Part shown: positions 6,966 to 14,561 of the stretch, in pieces | Position numbering within the stretch: the first letter of the stretch is position 1 | Layout of the letters: each line of letters starts with the position of its first letter | Origin: Nitrospirota bacterium | GTDB lineage: Bacteria; Nitrospirota; Thermodesulfovibrionia; Thermodesulfovibrionales; UBA6898 | Reading direction: 5' to 3' | Assembly (NCBI GenBank): GCA_029858145.1 | Contig: JAOUFP010000008.1 | Location: 1 to 17,558 of the forward strand | DNA: 17,558 bases | Made by a program: the position numbers and the translations under genes | Notes under the pieces: model-generated | What the model was told of the DNA's origin: nothing | Seen by the model: only the letters and a program-made list of their open reading frames with translations | Database searches by the model: none

Positions 6966-7958
6966 ATGAGAGTCTTATTTCCCTTCTTCACAGTAATCGT
7001 ACTGGTTCTGCTTGCATTTGCGGGAGTGAAGATGGCGAACCTCCATTTTCTTTTCGGAGTGATAATCCCCTACGCTGCTATCACGGTTTTTATAGCAGGG
7101 TTTATTTATCGCGTTGTAGGATGGGGACGTTCGCCTGTGCCATTCCGCATACCGACAACATGCGGTCAGATGGAGTCTTTTCCCTGGATCAAACAGAATA
7201 AGCTTGAAAATCCTTCCACCACGCTGGGAGTAATCGGAAGGATGCTGCTCGAAGTGCTGTTTTTCCGTTCCCTGTTCAGGAACATAAAGACTGAATTCAG
7301 GGAAGGGCCGAAGTTTTCGTACGGGTCTGACAAATGGCTTTGGATGGCAGGACTTGCTTTCCACTGGTCATTCCTTATTATCCTCATAAGACATTTGAGG
7401 TTCTTCTTCCTGAAAGTTCCGTATCTCATCCATGTGACGGAAAGCCTTGACAGTTTTCTGCAGATCGGGGCGCCTTTGTTCTACATAACCGATGCCCTTA
7501 TTTTAGGCGCGGTGACCTTCCTCGTTCTGAGGAGATTTTTGATACCGCAGGTGAAATATATCTCTCTGGCTGCTGATTATTTTCCTCTCTTTCTTATTCT
7601 GACCATTGCTGCAACAGGCGTCCTGATGAGATATTTCTCTAAAGTGCATATCGTTGGAGTAAAGGAATTGGCGATGGGATTGGTCAGTTTCAGCCCGGCT
7701 GTCCCCGAGGGTATCGGAGTTCTCTTTTACATTCATCTGTTTTTGGTCTGTGTCTTGTTCGCTTATTTCCCTTTCAGCAAGCTGATGCATATGGGCGGAG
7801 TATTCCTCAGCCCAACACGGAATCTGGCAAATAACAACAGAGCGGTCAGGCACATCAATCCATGGAATTATCCCGTCCATGTACACACCTATGAAGAGTA
7901 TGAAGACGATTTCAGGGAAAAAATGAAAAAGGCTGGGTTACCAGTAGAAAAGGAGTAG
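6966..7958 (+). CDS. dsrM: DsrM, menaquinol-oxidising cytochrome b subunit
   Basis: The 330-residue membrane protein has hydrophobic segments near residues 4-22, 28-48, 124-148, 172-190, 203-220 and 250-270, as in DsrM, a NarI-like diheme cytochrome b. Candidate heme ligands are H133, H143 (AFHW and IRHLRF), H156 and H257 (YIHLF). In the DsrMKJOP complex DsrM takes electrons from menaquinol and passes them to DsrK in the cytoplasm. An additional soluble stretch (about 60-120) and a charged C-terminal tail face outward from the membrane. AAAAGAGG lies before the ATG. dsrK starts 2 bases after the stop, with its ribosome site inside the dsrM end, so the two are coupled. Confidence 0.96.
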   Translation: MRVLFPFFTVIVLVLLAFAGVKMANLHFLFGVIIPYAAITVFIAGFIYRVVGWGRSPVPFRIPTTCGQMESFPWIKQNKLENPSTTLGVIGRMLLEVLFFRSLFRNIKTEFREGPKFSYGSDKWLWMAGLAFHWSFLIILIRHLRFFFLKVPYLIHVTESLDSFLQIGAPLFYITDALILGAVTFLVLRRFLIPQVKYISLAADYFPLFLILTIAATGVLMRYFSKVHIVGVKELAMGLVSFSPAVPEGIGVLFYIHLFLVCVLFAYFPFSKLMHMGGVFLSPTRNLANNNRAVRHINPWNYPVHVHTYEEYEDDFREKMKKAGLPVEKE

Positions 7959-7960
7959 AA

Positions 7961-9568
7961 ATGGCAAAAGGTCCAAATAAAGAAGAACTGTCCAAGCTAG
8001 ATTATACTCTTCCTTCAACGGAGTGGATGGATACGCCGGTCGAGTTCAAGCCCGGAACATTTTGCTGGGGAGCGAAAGGGAAGAACCTTCAGACAGTGGA
8101 ATTCCCGAATGCACGAGACTGGACACCGGTGGAAGATGACTGGAAACTTCCGCAAGAATGGGAGGGTACGGTCCTGGAGGCGATGGCTGACAGGCTGTCA
8201 AAATACCGATCCTTCAAGCTGTTTATGGATATCTGCGTCAGATGCGGCGCCTGCGCTGACAAGTGCCATTTCTATATCGGCTCGGGAGACCCAAAGAATA
8301 TGCCTGTGCTCAGGGCTGAACTGATGAGGTCGGTTTACCGGAAATATTTCACGACTCCTGGCAAGATACTGGGCAGGCTTGCAGGGGCCAGAGAACTCAA
8401 CGTTGACGTATTGAAGGAATGGTGGTATTACTTCTTTCAGTGCACAGAGTGCCGTCGCTGCTCGGTCTTCTGTCCTTATGGGATAGACCAGGCCGAGATA
8501 ACGATGATGGGCAGGGAATTCCTCAACCTGCTCGGCTTAAACACCGACTGGATATCGGGCCCGGTGGCAAACTGCTACATGAAAGGCAACCATCTTGGGC
8601 TGGAGCCGCACGCGATCATGAACAGCATCGAGGGCATGATTGATGACATAGAGACGATCACAGGCATCAGGATAAACCCTTCGTTCAACCGGAAGGGCGC
8701 AGAGATACTCTTTGTCACACCGTCGGGCGATCTCTTCGCTGACCCCGGTACATTTACCGCCATGGGTTATATGATGCTCTTCCACGAGCTCGGTCTTGAT
8801 TACACCTGGAGCACATATGCCTCAGAGGGCGGCAACTTCGGCTTCTTCACCTCGAACGAGATGGCGAAAAGGCTGAATGCCAAGATTTACGCTGAGGCCA
8901 AAAGGCTAGGGGTGAAATACATCATCGGAGGGGAATGCGGCCATATGTGGAGGGTCCTGACGCAATATATGGATACGTGGAACGGCCCGGCTGATTTCCT
9001 CGAGGTGCCTGTTTCCCCTATTACAGGCACGAGGTTTGAGAACTCCAAATCAATCAAGATGATCCATGTTGCTGAGTTTACGGCCGACCTGATCAAGCAT
9101 GGCAAGCTGAAGCTCGATCCGAGCAGGAACGACAATCTGAAGCTTACCTACCATGATTCCTGCAACGTGGCGCGCGGTATGGGCATGATGGAGGAACCAC
9201 GCTACATTATCAAGAATGTATGCAATAACTTCTACGAGATGCCTGAGGATACTATCCGTGAAAAGACCTTCTGCTGCGGCAGCGGCACAGGACTGAACGC
9301 AAGTGAAAATATGGAGCTGAGGATGAGGGGTGGCCTGCCGAGGGCGAATGCGGTGAAATATGTCCATGAGAAGCATGGGGTGAATATGCTGGCAAATATC
9401 TGCGCGATAGACCGTGCTACCCTTAAGGCATCGATGGAGTACTGGGTGCCCCAGGTCAGTGTCACGGGACTCCATGAACTCGTGGCCAACGCGCTTATCA
9501 TGACAGGGGAGAAAGAGAGAGAAACCAATCTCCGAGGCGAACCCCTTCCAGGAAAGGAGGGCAATTAA
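7961..9568 (+). CDS. dsrK: DsrK, HdrD-like iron-sulfur subunit
   Basis: The 535-residue cytoplasmic subunit belongs to the HdrD family. Two [4Fe-4S] motifs are seen: C92, C95, C98, C102 (CVRCGACADKC) and C161, C164, C167, C171 (CTECRRCSVFCP). The C-terminal CCG region includes C401 (YHDSC), the CCG at 438-440 (FCCGSG) and C481, plus C326 in GGECGH. In related proteins these bind the special cluster that splits heterodisulfides, here thought to reduce the DsrC trisulfide. The length is normal. AAAGGAG in the end of dsrM serves as the ribosome site. dsrJ follows after 2 bases. The C-terminal 25 residues are polar and variable in type. Confidence 0.97.
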   Translation: MAKGPNKEELSKLDYTLPSTEWMDTPVEFKPGTFCWGAKGKNLQTVEFPNARDWTPVEDDWKLPQEWEGTVLEAMADRLSKYRSFKLFMDICVRCGACADKCHFYIGSGDPKNMPVLRAELMRSVYRKYFTTPGKILGRLAGARELNVDVLKEWWYYFFQCTECRRCSVFCPYGIDQAEITMMGREFLNLLGLNTDWISGPVANCYMKGNHLGLEPHAIMNSIEGMIDDIETITGIRINPSFNRKGAEILFVTPSGDLFADPGTFTAMGYMMLFHELGLDYTWSTYASEGGNFGFFTSNEMAKRLNAKIYAEAKRLGVKYIIGGECGHMWRVLTQYMDTWNGPADFLEVPVSPITGTRFENSKSIKMIHVAEFTADLIKHGKLKLDPSRNDNLKLTYHDSCNVARGMGMMEEPRYIIKNVCNNFYEMPEDTIREKTFCCGSGTGLNASENMELRMRGGLPRANAVKYVHEKHGVNMLANICAIDRATLKASMEYWVPQVSVTGLHELVANALIMTGEKERETNLRGEPLPGKEGN

Positions 9569-9570
9569 CA

Positions 9571-9993
9571 ATGTATGACAGCGGAAAAATTATTGCCGGA
9601 CTGATTGTCTTTGTCCTGTTGGTGACATTCCCTTTCATCAGTAATATGGGGAAGGCCAGCGCAAAGCCGAAACCGAGTATTGATACCCCGGTTATCAACG
9701 AGATGGCGGTAAAAAAGTGTGTTGAACCCAAGGAGTTCATGAGGGCTGAACATATGCAGCTGTTGAATAACTGGAGGGATTCTGTTGTCCGGAACGGTGA
9801 CAGGATCTATGTCAATACAGCCGGACAGAGCTACAATATGAGTCTTCAAAATACCTGCATGAACTGCCATTCGAACAAGAAGAAGTTCTGCGACGAATGC
9901 CACAACTACATGGCTGTTAATCCTTATTGTTGGAGTTGCCATATTCAACCGAAGGAGCAACCGAACGAGCAACCGAAGGAGAACATGTTATGA
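9571..9993 (+). CDS. dsrJ: DsrJ, periplasmic triheme cytochrome c
   Basis: The 140-residue protein has an N-terminal hydrophobic anchor (about residues 8-24) and three CxxCH heme sites: CMNCH (96-100), CDECH (107-111) and CWSCH (120-124). C50 in KKCVEP matches the cysteine that gives one DsrJ heme its unusual His/Cys ligation. The protein sits on the outer face of the DsrMKJOP complex, where it may pass electrons between periplasm and membrane. AAAGGAGG lies about 9 bases before the ATG. Its last dozen residues are a short repeat (KEQPNEQPKE) coded by an imperfect 12-base tandem repeat at 9949-9984. The stop overlaps the dsrO start as ATGA. Confidence 0.96.
   Translation: MYDSGKIIAGLIVFVLLVTFPFISNMGKASAKPKPSIDTPVINEMAVKKCVEPKEFMRAEHMQLLNNWRDSVVRNGDRIYVNTAGQSYNMSLQNTCMNCHSNKKKFCDECHNYMAVNPYCWSCHIQPKEQPNEQPKENML
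9949..9984 (+). repeat. 12-base tandem repeat at the dsrJ 3' end
   Basis: Three adjacent 12-base units (CCGAAGGAGCAA, CCGAACGAGCAA, CCGAAGGAGAAC) encode the QP-rich tail of DsrJ. The last unit also carries the GAAGGAG ribosome site of dsrO. A whole-unit change would keep the frame. Confidence 0.7.
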
Positions 9994-10838
9994 GTATAAA
10001 CAGGAGACAATTTTTAAAAATGGTGGGAGTTTCAACAGTCGTGGGAATCGGCGGAACCGCTGTCTTCAACGGTCTTCGGAACAGCGGCCTCGAGGCAGCT
10101 CAGACCTCACCCGATCCCAGGACGCTGACAGCGAAGCGTTGGGGCTTTGTCGTGGATACGAGCAAGCTGCAATCCGATGAGGATTATCAGAAATGCATAG
10201 ATGCCTGCCACAGCATTCATAATGTGCCTGACCTGAGCGGTCTCCCGGAAGAGATCAGGAAAAGGCAGGAAGTCAAGTGGATATGGACAGACAACTATGA
10301 ACGCACCTTCCCGACAGCGCCTGAAGACGAATACCAGAACCCCGAGCTGAAAGAGAAAAAATTTTTCCTCTTCTGTAACCACTGCGCCCAGCCTGCATGC
10401 GTGAGGGTATGTCCGACAAAGGCGACCTTCAAGAGAAAAGACGGGATCGTCATGCAGGATATGCACCGCTGCATCGGGTGCAGGTTCTGTATGGCCGCGT
10501 GTCCGTTCGGAGCGAGAAGCTTCAACTGGAGAGATCCTCGGGGCAAGGATGACAACGGCAAGCCGTTCGTCAATCCTGAGAAGGAGAACAAGGAGTACCC
10601 GACAAGGATGATCGGCGTCGTCGAGAAATGTACTGCATGTACCGAACGACTTGCAAAGGGTATGCAGCCTGCGTGCGCCGAGGCTTCAAATGGTGCGATT
10701 CTTTTCGGTGATCTTGAAGACCCGAATTCAGAGGTGCGGAAGATCATAGCCACAAAATACACCATCAGGCGTAAGCCGGAACTCGGGACGCAGCCCAGTA
10801 TTTATTATGTAATAGGAGGTGGCGAACATGCTGGATAA
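9990..10838 (+). CDS. dsrO: DsrO, periplasmic ferredoxin-like subunit
   Basis: I place the start at 9990 (282 residues), where ATG overlaps the dsrJ stop and GAAGGAG lies 8 bases upstream; this gives a clean twin-arginine signal (NRRQFLK at 4-10, then a hydrophobic stretch to about 28). An upstream in-frame start at 9927 would bury that signal. The mature part has cysteine groups C69/C73, C129-C132-C137-C141, C161-C164-C167-C171 and C214-C217-C229, consistent with several [4Fe-4S] clusters. DsrO works outside the membrane with DsrJ and hands electrons to or from DsrP. Its end overlaps dsrP by 11 bases. Confidence 0.96.
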   Translation: MSINRRQFLKMVGVSTVVGIGGTAVFNGLRNSGLEAAQTSPDPRTLTAKRWGFVVDTSKLQSDEDYQKCIDACHSIHNVPDLSGLPEEIRKRQEVKWIWTDNYERTFPTAPEDEYQNPELKEKKFFLFCNHCAQPACVRVCPTKATFKRKDGIVMQDMHRCIGCRFCMAACPFGARSFNWRDPRGKDDNGKPFVNPEKENKEYPTRMIGVVEKCTACTERLAKGMQPACAEASNGAILFGDLEDPNSEVRKIIATKYTIRRKPELGTQPSIYYVIGGGEHAG

Positions 10839-11982
10839 AGCACTAACCGGAAGTCGAAGATACTGGACATGGATATTCGTTCTGCTCGCTGTCATAGGCG
10901 TAGCGGTACTTACCTACCTCAGGCAGTTCAATGAGGGTTTGGGAATAACAGGGATGAGCAGGGACGTCTCCTGGGGATTGTATATAGGCCAGTTTACCTT
11001 TCTCGTCGGCGTTGCCGCCTCTGCGGTCATGCTGGTCATCCCCTATTATCTGCATGACTTCAAGAAGTTCAGCAAGATCGTGATATTGGGTGAATTCCTC
11101 GCCATCGCAGCGGTGACGATGTGTATCCTTTTTATTTTCGTGGATATGGGCCAGCCGATGAGGATCATGAACGTTATCCTTCATCCCACTCCCAATTCAG
11201 TTATGTTCTGGGACAGCGTTGTCCTGGGAGGATACCTTGCCCTTAACCTGGTAATAGGCTGGACGACGCTTGGCGCAGACCGGAAAGGCGTCAAGCCTCC
11301 GCAATGGGTGAAACCGCTGATATACCTTTCAGTGCCCTGGGCTGTCAGCATCCATACCGTGACCGCCTTTTTGTATGCCGGTATCCCCGGCAGGCACTTC
11401 TGGCTGACCGCTGTCATGGCCGCCCGATTTCTTGCCTCGGCATTCTCGGGCGGGCCTGCGCTGCTGATTATTCTGGCCCTTATTGTGAGGAAGTACACGA
11501 AATTCGACCCGGGATATGAACCGATACAGGCGCTGGGGAAAATTGTTACCTATGCTATGTTCGCCAACGTCTTTCTGCTCGGACTGGAATTCTTCACCGC
11601 GTTCTATAGCAATATTCCGGGCCATATGCACCCGTTCCATTATCTGTATGCGGGACTGGAAGGCCACGACAAGCTTGTGCCCCTGATGTGGACGTCGAGT
11701 ATATTTGCGATCGTTTCGCTCGTCCTCCTCGTCGTCCCCAGTCTCAGGAAGAACGAGAAGATCCTGGCATTTGCCTGCGTGATCCTGTTCATTTCGCTCT
11801 GGATCGATAAGGGTTTCGGGCTGGTCATCGGCGGCTTTGTGCCGAACATGTTTGAGGGAGTGACGGAATACTGGCCGACGCTGCCTGAAGCGATCATTAC
11901 TCTTGGCGTATGGGCTATAGGTTTGCTTGTGCTCACCGTACTGTACAAGGTCGCGGTATCGGTGAGGGAAGAGGCAGTGTAA
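10828..11982 (+). CDS. dsrP: DsrP, NrfD-like quinone-interacting membrane subunit
   Basis: The 384-residue protein is highly hydrophobic, with about ten membrane segments, the first at about 13-33 (WIFVLLAVIGVAVLTYL). It belongs to the NrfD/PsrC family, which binds quinones without heme and pairs with a DsrO-like subunit. GMSRDVSWGLYIGQFTFLVG and VDMGQPMR are family-like stretches near the first third. I choose the ATG at 10828, 8 bases after TAGGAGG, over an in-frame GTG at 10819 that lies in the ribosome site. It overlaps dsrO by 11 bases and closes the dsrMKJOP unit. No strong terminator follows before the ferredoxin gene, so readthrough is possible. Confidence 0.95.
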   Translation: MLDKALTGSRRYWTWIFVLLAVIGVAVLTYLRQFNEGLGITGMSRDVSWGLYIGQFTFLVGVAASAVMLVIPYYLHDFKKFSKIVILGEFLAIAAVTMCILFIFVDMGQPMRIMNVILHPTPNSVMFWDSVVLGGYLALNLVIGWTTLGADRKGVKPPQWVKPLIYLSVPWAVSIHTVTAFLYAGIPGRHFWLTAVMAARFLASAFSGGPALLIILALIVRKYTKFDPGYEPIQALGKIVTYAMFANVFLLGLEFFTAFYSNIPGHMHPFHYLYAGLEGHDKLVPLMWTSSIFAIVSLVLLVVPSLRKNEKILAFACVILFISLWIDKGFGLVIGGFVPNMFEGVTEYWPTLPEAIITLGVWAIGLLVLTVLYKVAVSVREEAV

Positions 11983-11985
11983 CAG

Positions 11986-12016
11986 TTGGATTTTATTTTT
12001 GGAAATTGGATATAAT
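11986..12016 (+). promoter_or_regulatory. Candidate promoter for the ferredoxin gene
   Basis: A perfect TATAAT (12011-12016) has TTGGAT (11986-11991) 19 bases upstream, a little wide. Transcription would start near 12023 and leave a short leader with AAAGGAGG before the ATG at 12060. Only the -10 box is strong. Confidence 0.45.
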
Positions 12017-12059
12017 TAAGCAAGCCTATTAGGCATTTGAAACAAAGGAGGTTAGATAA

Positions 12060-12245
12060 ATGTATTTAGTAGCAGTCGATAAGGAAAAGTGTGAAGGGTG
12101 TGAGGAGTGTGTCAATAACTGTCCTGTCAGCGTATTTCAGATGACGGACGGGAAGGCAGATCCTTTCCAGGCAGATCTCTGCGAAGGATGCGAGACATGC
12201 GTCAGTGTTTGTCCGACAGGAGCAGTTACTCTTACCGAGATGTAA
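12060..12245 (+). CDS. Small 2[4Fe-4S] ferredoxin
   Basis: The 61-residue protein has two classic cluster motifs: C11, C14, C17, C21 (CEGCEECVNNCP) and a second set (CEGCETCVSVCP) ending in TGAVTLTEM. Length and spacing fit a bacterial dicluster ferredoxin, a soluble low-potential carrier in the cytoplasm. AAAGGAGG lies 7-8 bases before the ATG. It is 77 bases after dsrP with a candidate promoter in the gap and two stem-loop terminators behind. Small ferredoxins of this type occur next to dsr genes in sulfate reducers, where one could feed electrons to DsrAB or DsrK, but the partner here is unproven. Confidence 0.95.
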   Translation: MYLVAVDKEKCEGCEECVNNCPVSVFQMTDGKADPFQADLCEGCETCVSVCPTGAVTLTEM

Positions 12246-12296
12246 TCACGCTCTGTGATTTTTTTGGAGGGGCAGGTTTAAACCTGCCCCTTTTTT
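12244..12296 (+). terminator. Tandem intrinsic terminators after the ferredoxin gene
   Basis: First, AATCAC (12244-12249) pairs with GTGATT (12255-12260) and runs into T6 (through 12265). Second, 12269-12290 is a perfect 22-base palindrome (GGGGCAGGT, with TTTAAA at its centre) followed by T6 and ATTT. Together they should stop transcription from the dsr side well before the antisense hydrolase gene ends at 12319. On the minus strand there is no T-run, so the pair works in one direction. Confidence 0.9.
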
Positions 12297-12318
12297 ATTT
12301 GATGCGGGAGGGGGAAGA

Positions 12319-13338
12319 TCAGTACATGCTGCTGACAGCAGAAAGGACAGTTTTTCTCACCCGCCTGTTGAAAAGGATTTCAGCGTGGTTGCAGGGGAAC
12401 GTATAATGATTGTCGCACCAGCTTATTTTTGAACTCTCCGCGGTAACAAGTCCGTCTCCGAACCCTGGCCTGATCTCCCGCGGGATTAAGGCTTCCGGCA
12501 TTATTCTTTCCAGGATATCAGGGAGCGAAAAGATCTTTTCAGGCGCGAGAATCCAGCGGATGAGCGAGTCTTCTCTGAGGGTCTCCCATTTCCATCTGTA
12601 CACTCTGACAAGTGAAGGACTGGTTCCGCCGACCGTCATACAGAAAACTCCCTTCAGCTTTTGATCAGGAATATCCTTGAACAGGCCGGAATCCGGCAGG
12701 AGTTCCCTGACTCCGGGACTCGAGAGAAAATCCATGACCCGCTTTGATGCCGTGCCAAGCCTTGATGAGGAAGCATTTGTTTTAAGAAAAGGGGATATAG
12801 CAGAGATAATCGGGGATATATATTCGGCAAGCCGTGCTATGGAACTGCCGCTGTGAGGGGTGGATATGGTGATGAGCCCTTTTATCATGCCGTCATTTTC
12901 CGTGAGATATCTTCTTGCGATCAGCCCCCCGCGGCTGTGGCCTATCAGGATAATTCCATTCAGCGAAAGTTTTTTTGCGACAGGTACTATCCCGGACAGT
13001 TCCGAGGCCGCAGCTTCAAGAGGGCCCACAGGTCTCTTCTGGCTCCATGTAATGACGGGATAGTCTTCTGCGCGAAGGTCGTGAAAAATGGTCTTCAGCG
13101 AACGGGGAGGAGGGCCTGTCGTAATCCCCGGAAACGGAGCCCGGGGGTGGGTGTCAGAATATCCGTAATCCTTTTTGGAGGGCTCGCGTGTCACTAAAAT
13201 GCTGACCGGCAGGCTGCCGCCGAGGATGCGCGAACGGGACGGATCCTCCCATATCCATCGGTCCATTCCCATACCGTGGATAAGGATAATCACCGGTTTT
13301 TTGCTGTCTCCTTCATAGCCTTCCATGTCAATTTCCAT
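12319..13338 (-). CDS. Alpha/beta-hydrolase, lipase-like
   Basis: The 339-residue protein has an alpha/beta-hydrolase fold. HGMGMDRW near residue 21 is the oxyanion-hole region, GHSRGG (133-138) has the nucleophile S135, ISTPHSGS follows, D295 lies in GFGDGLV and H318 in CNHAEIL, which completes a serine-aspartate-histidine triad. This resembles triacylglycerol lipases and related esterases, including enzymes acting on esters at membranes. No signal peptide is seen, so it is probably cytoplasmic or peripheral. AGGGGAAA lies about 7 bases before the start. It lies antisense to the flanking sulfur genes, ending next to the ferredoxin terminators and divergent from the relay operon. A metabolic link to sulfur respiration is not evident. 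Confidence 0.85.
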   Translation of the reverse strand: MEIDMEGYEGDSKKPVIILIHGMGMDRWIWEDPSRSRILGGSLPVSILVTREPSKKDYGYSDTHPRAPFPGITTGPPPRSLKTIFHDLRAEDYPVITWSQKRPVGPLEAAASELSGIVPVAKKLSLNGIILIGHSRGGLIARRYLTENDGMIKGLITISTPHSGSSIARLAEYISPIISAISPFLKTNASSSRLGTASKRVMDFLSSPGVRELLPDSGLFKDIPDQKLKGVFCMTVGGTSPSLVRVYRWKWETLREDSLIRWILAPEKIFSLPDILERIMPEALIPREIRPGFGDGLVTAESSKISWCDNHYTFPCNHAEILFNRRVRKTVLSAVSSMY

Positions 13339-13386
13339 CTGTTTTTCCCCTGGCCAAGCCTACATGCAGTTATCATATAATTTATA

Positions 13387-13416
13387 TTGACAAATTTACC
13401 TGCTAATTGTTATAAA
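13387..13416 (+). promoter_or_regulatory. Sigma-70 promoter of the sulfur-relay operon
   Basis: A perfect TTGACA (13387-13392) and TATAAA (13411-13416) are 18 bases apart. Transcription would start near 13423, leaving a leader of about 37 bases ending in TAGGAGG before the ATG at 13460. An AT-only inverted repeat (ATATAA-T-TTATAT, 13375-13387) touches the -35 box and might be an operator, though AT-rich DNA forms such repeats easily. Confidence 0.7.
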
Positions 13417-13459
13417 ATCTTGCTTTCCCAAAAATCCAATAATATTAGGAGGTGCGCTG

Positions 13460-13756
13460 ATGAAGTTAGGTGTTTTTGTCAACGATTATAAAAGCACTGT
13501 AGAAACAGTCGAAAGGCTAACGGCGGAAAAGCTCGGGCTTATATTTATCCAGAATGGAGTTTTTCATGCTGCCTTGAAAGAAAACGGAAAACCATCTCCG
13601 CTTCTCGATAAGACGGGCAATCTTTACGCTCTCTCGGAAGATTTAGCGACAAGGGGACTGACGGCCGCTGATGTGGATAGCAGGGTAAAGGTAGTTACGT
13701 ACAGTGATGTTGTGGATCTTATCTTTAATGATTACGAAAAATTAGCCTGGTTATAG
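13460..13756 (+). CDS. DsrH/TusB-like protein
   Basis: The 98-residue protein resembles DsrH/TusB: the phrase LIFIQNGVFHAAL near residues 27-39, YALSEDLATRGL, VVTYSDVVDLI and the end YEKLAWL follow the family pattern. DsrH/TusB is one of three subunits of the DsrEFH/TusBCD hexamer that relays persulfide sulfur. Notably it contains no cysteine at all, whereas Allochromatium DsrH has a conserved C20. It may therefore be structural. TAGGAGG precedes the ATG. It is first in an operon with DsrE-, DsrF- and TusA-like genes; the next start is 11 bases on. Its family is less certain than its neighbours', because its N-terminus also looks DsrE-like. Confidence 0.7.
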   Translation: MKLGVFVNDYKSTVETVERLTAEKLGLIFIQNGVFHAALKENGKPSPLLDKTGNLYALSEDLATRGLTAADVDSRVKVVTYSDVVDLIFNDYEKLAWL

Positions 13757-13767
13757 GAGGTAATGAA

Positions 13768-14127
13768 ATGGGAGTACTTACACTTGCTTGTTTTTCATCA
13801 CTTGTTGGCTCAAAAAGCCTTGACTTCACTCTGAAGCTGGCAAAGACAGCTGCTGACAAAGGCCACACGGTCAATTTATGGCTGAGCAGCAACGGTACTA
13901 TGATCGGGAAGGCGCACCAGAAACACCTCAAGGATTATTCTCACGCGGAAAAGCCGGTCAGGGAATTACTGGAAAAAGGCGTTCAAATATGCGAATGCGA
14001 GGCTTGTGCGCTTGCACGAGGCATCCAGAAGCCGGAAGCCATCGAAGGCGTTCAATGGAATGCAATGCACTGGTATCTTGCAAAAATTTACAGCAGTGAC
14101 AGAGTATTGCACGTAGGAGGTGAATAA
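13768..14127 (+). CDS. DsrE/TusD-like sulfurtransferase subunit
   Basis: The 119-residue protein has a DsrE fold signature: an initial beta strand with LTLACFSSLVGS, a helix, GHTVNLWLSSNGT, and the segment at 75-85 (CECEACALARG). C77 lies at the same distance from RG as the persulfide-carrying cysteine of DsrE/TusD. C75 and C80 make a CxCxxC group that is unusual for the family. The predicted job is to accept persulfide sulfur from or pass it to TusA and DsrC. TAGGAGG lies about 7 bases before the ATG. The next gene begins 1 base after its stop. Confidence 0.78.
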   Translation: MGVLTLACFSSLVGSKSLDFTLKLAKTAADKGHTVNLWLSSNGTMIGKAHQKHLKDYSHAEKPVRELLEKGVQICECEACALARGIQKPEAIEGVQWNAMHWYLAKIYSSDRVLHVGGE

Positions 14128-14128
14128 T

Positions 14129-14539
14129 ATGGCTGATATAAAATTGGCGTTTGTTATCCAGAGACCCCCATATAAAAGTGAAACATCGACCCTCGGTTTT
14201 ACCCATGCCATATCATATCAGGTAGTAGAGATGCTGCTTGAGGACGGCCAGAATGTTATTCCCACGGTATGTTTGGTCGGCGAGGGAGTGCTTAACCTGA
14301 TTAAGGATCAGAAGGCTATGGAAAATTACGGTGTGACCAGCGTTGAATCGCATGGCAAAAACAGCCTGCTTGTTGACCTTGATATGCTTGTCTGCAAGGA
14401 AGATATGGAAAGATTCGGCCTTGCGGAAGACAGACTTCTGGATGCCGAAGATATGGGTGCTGACAAGAAACTGCAGATAGTGCCTTACGCCGAAATTCAG
14501 AAGGTGTTAGAGGATTCTAACCATCTTCTTTTCTTTTAA
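14129..14539 (+). CDS. DsrF/TusC-like protein
   Basis: The 136-residue protein opens with KLAFVIQRPPYKS, a phrase close to DsrF/TusC (FVIRRPPY), and continues with VCLVGEGVLNLI and MLVCKEDMERFGL, matching later family segments. It would be the third subunit of a DsrEFH-like complex. I choose the ATG at 14129, 8 bases after AGGAGG; an in-frame GTG at 14120 would start inside the ribosome site. It sits 1 base after the DsrE-like gene. Two cysteines (in VCLVG and VCKED) are available but a catalytic role is not established for TusC. Confidence 0.78.
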   Translation: MADIKLAFVIQRPPYKSETSTLGFTHAISYQVVEMLLEDGQNVIPTVCLVGEGVLNLIKDQKAMENYGVTSVESHGKNSLLVDLDMLVCKEDMERFGLAEDRLLDAEDMGADKKLQIVPYAEIQKVLEDSNHLLFF

Positions 14540-14561
14540 TTAAACTTTGGAGGTATGAAAA

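Noticed and set aside
9050..9571. Minus-strand open frame of 173 codons opposite dsrK
   Set aside because: It lies wholly within dsrK, has no recognisable domain or ribosome site, and dsrK is a certain gene.
9927..9989. Upstream in-frame start for dsrO
   Set aside because: It would place 21 residues before the twin-arginine signal; the ATG at 9990 has a good ribosome site and the usual ATGA overlap.
13375..13387. AT-only inverted repeat as a defined operator
   Set aside because: Thirteen AT bases in an AT-rich gap readily form such symmetry by chance; it is mentioned only with the promoter.
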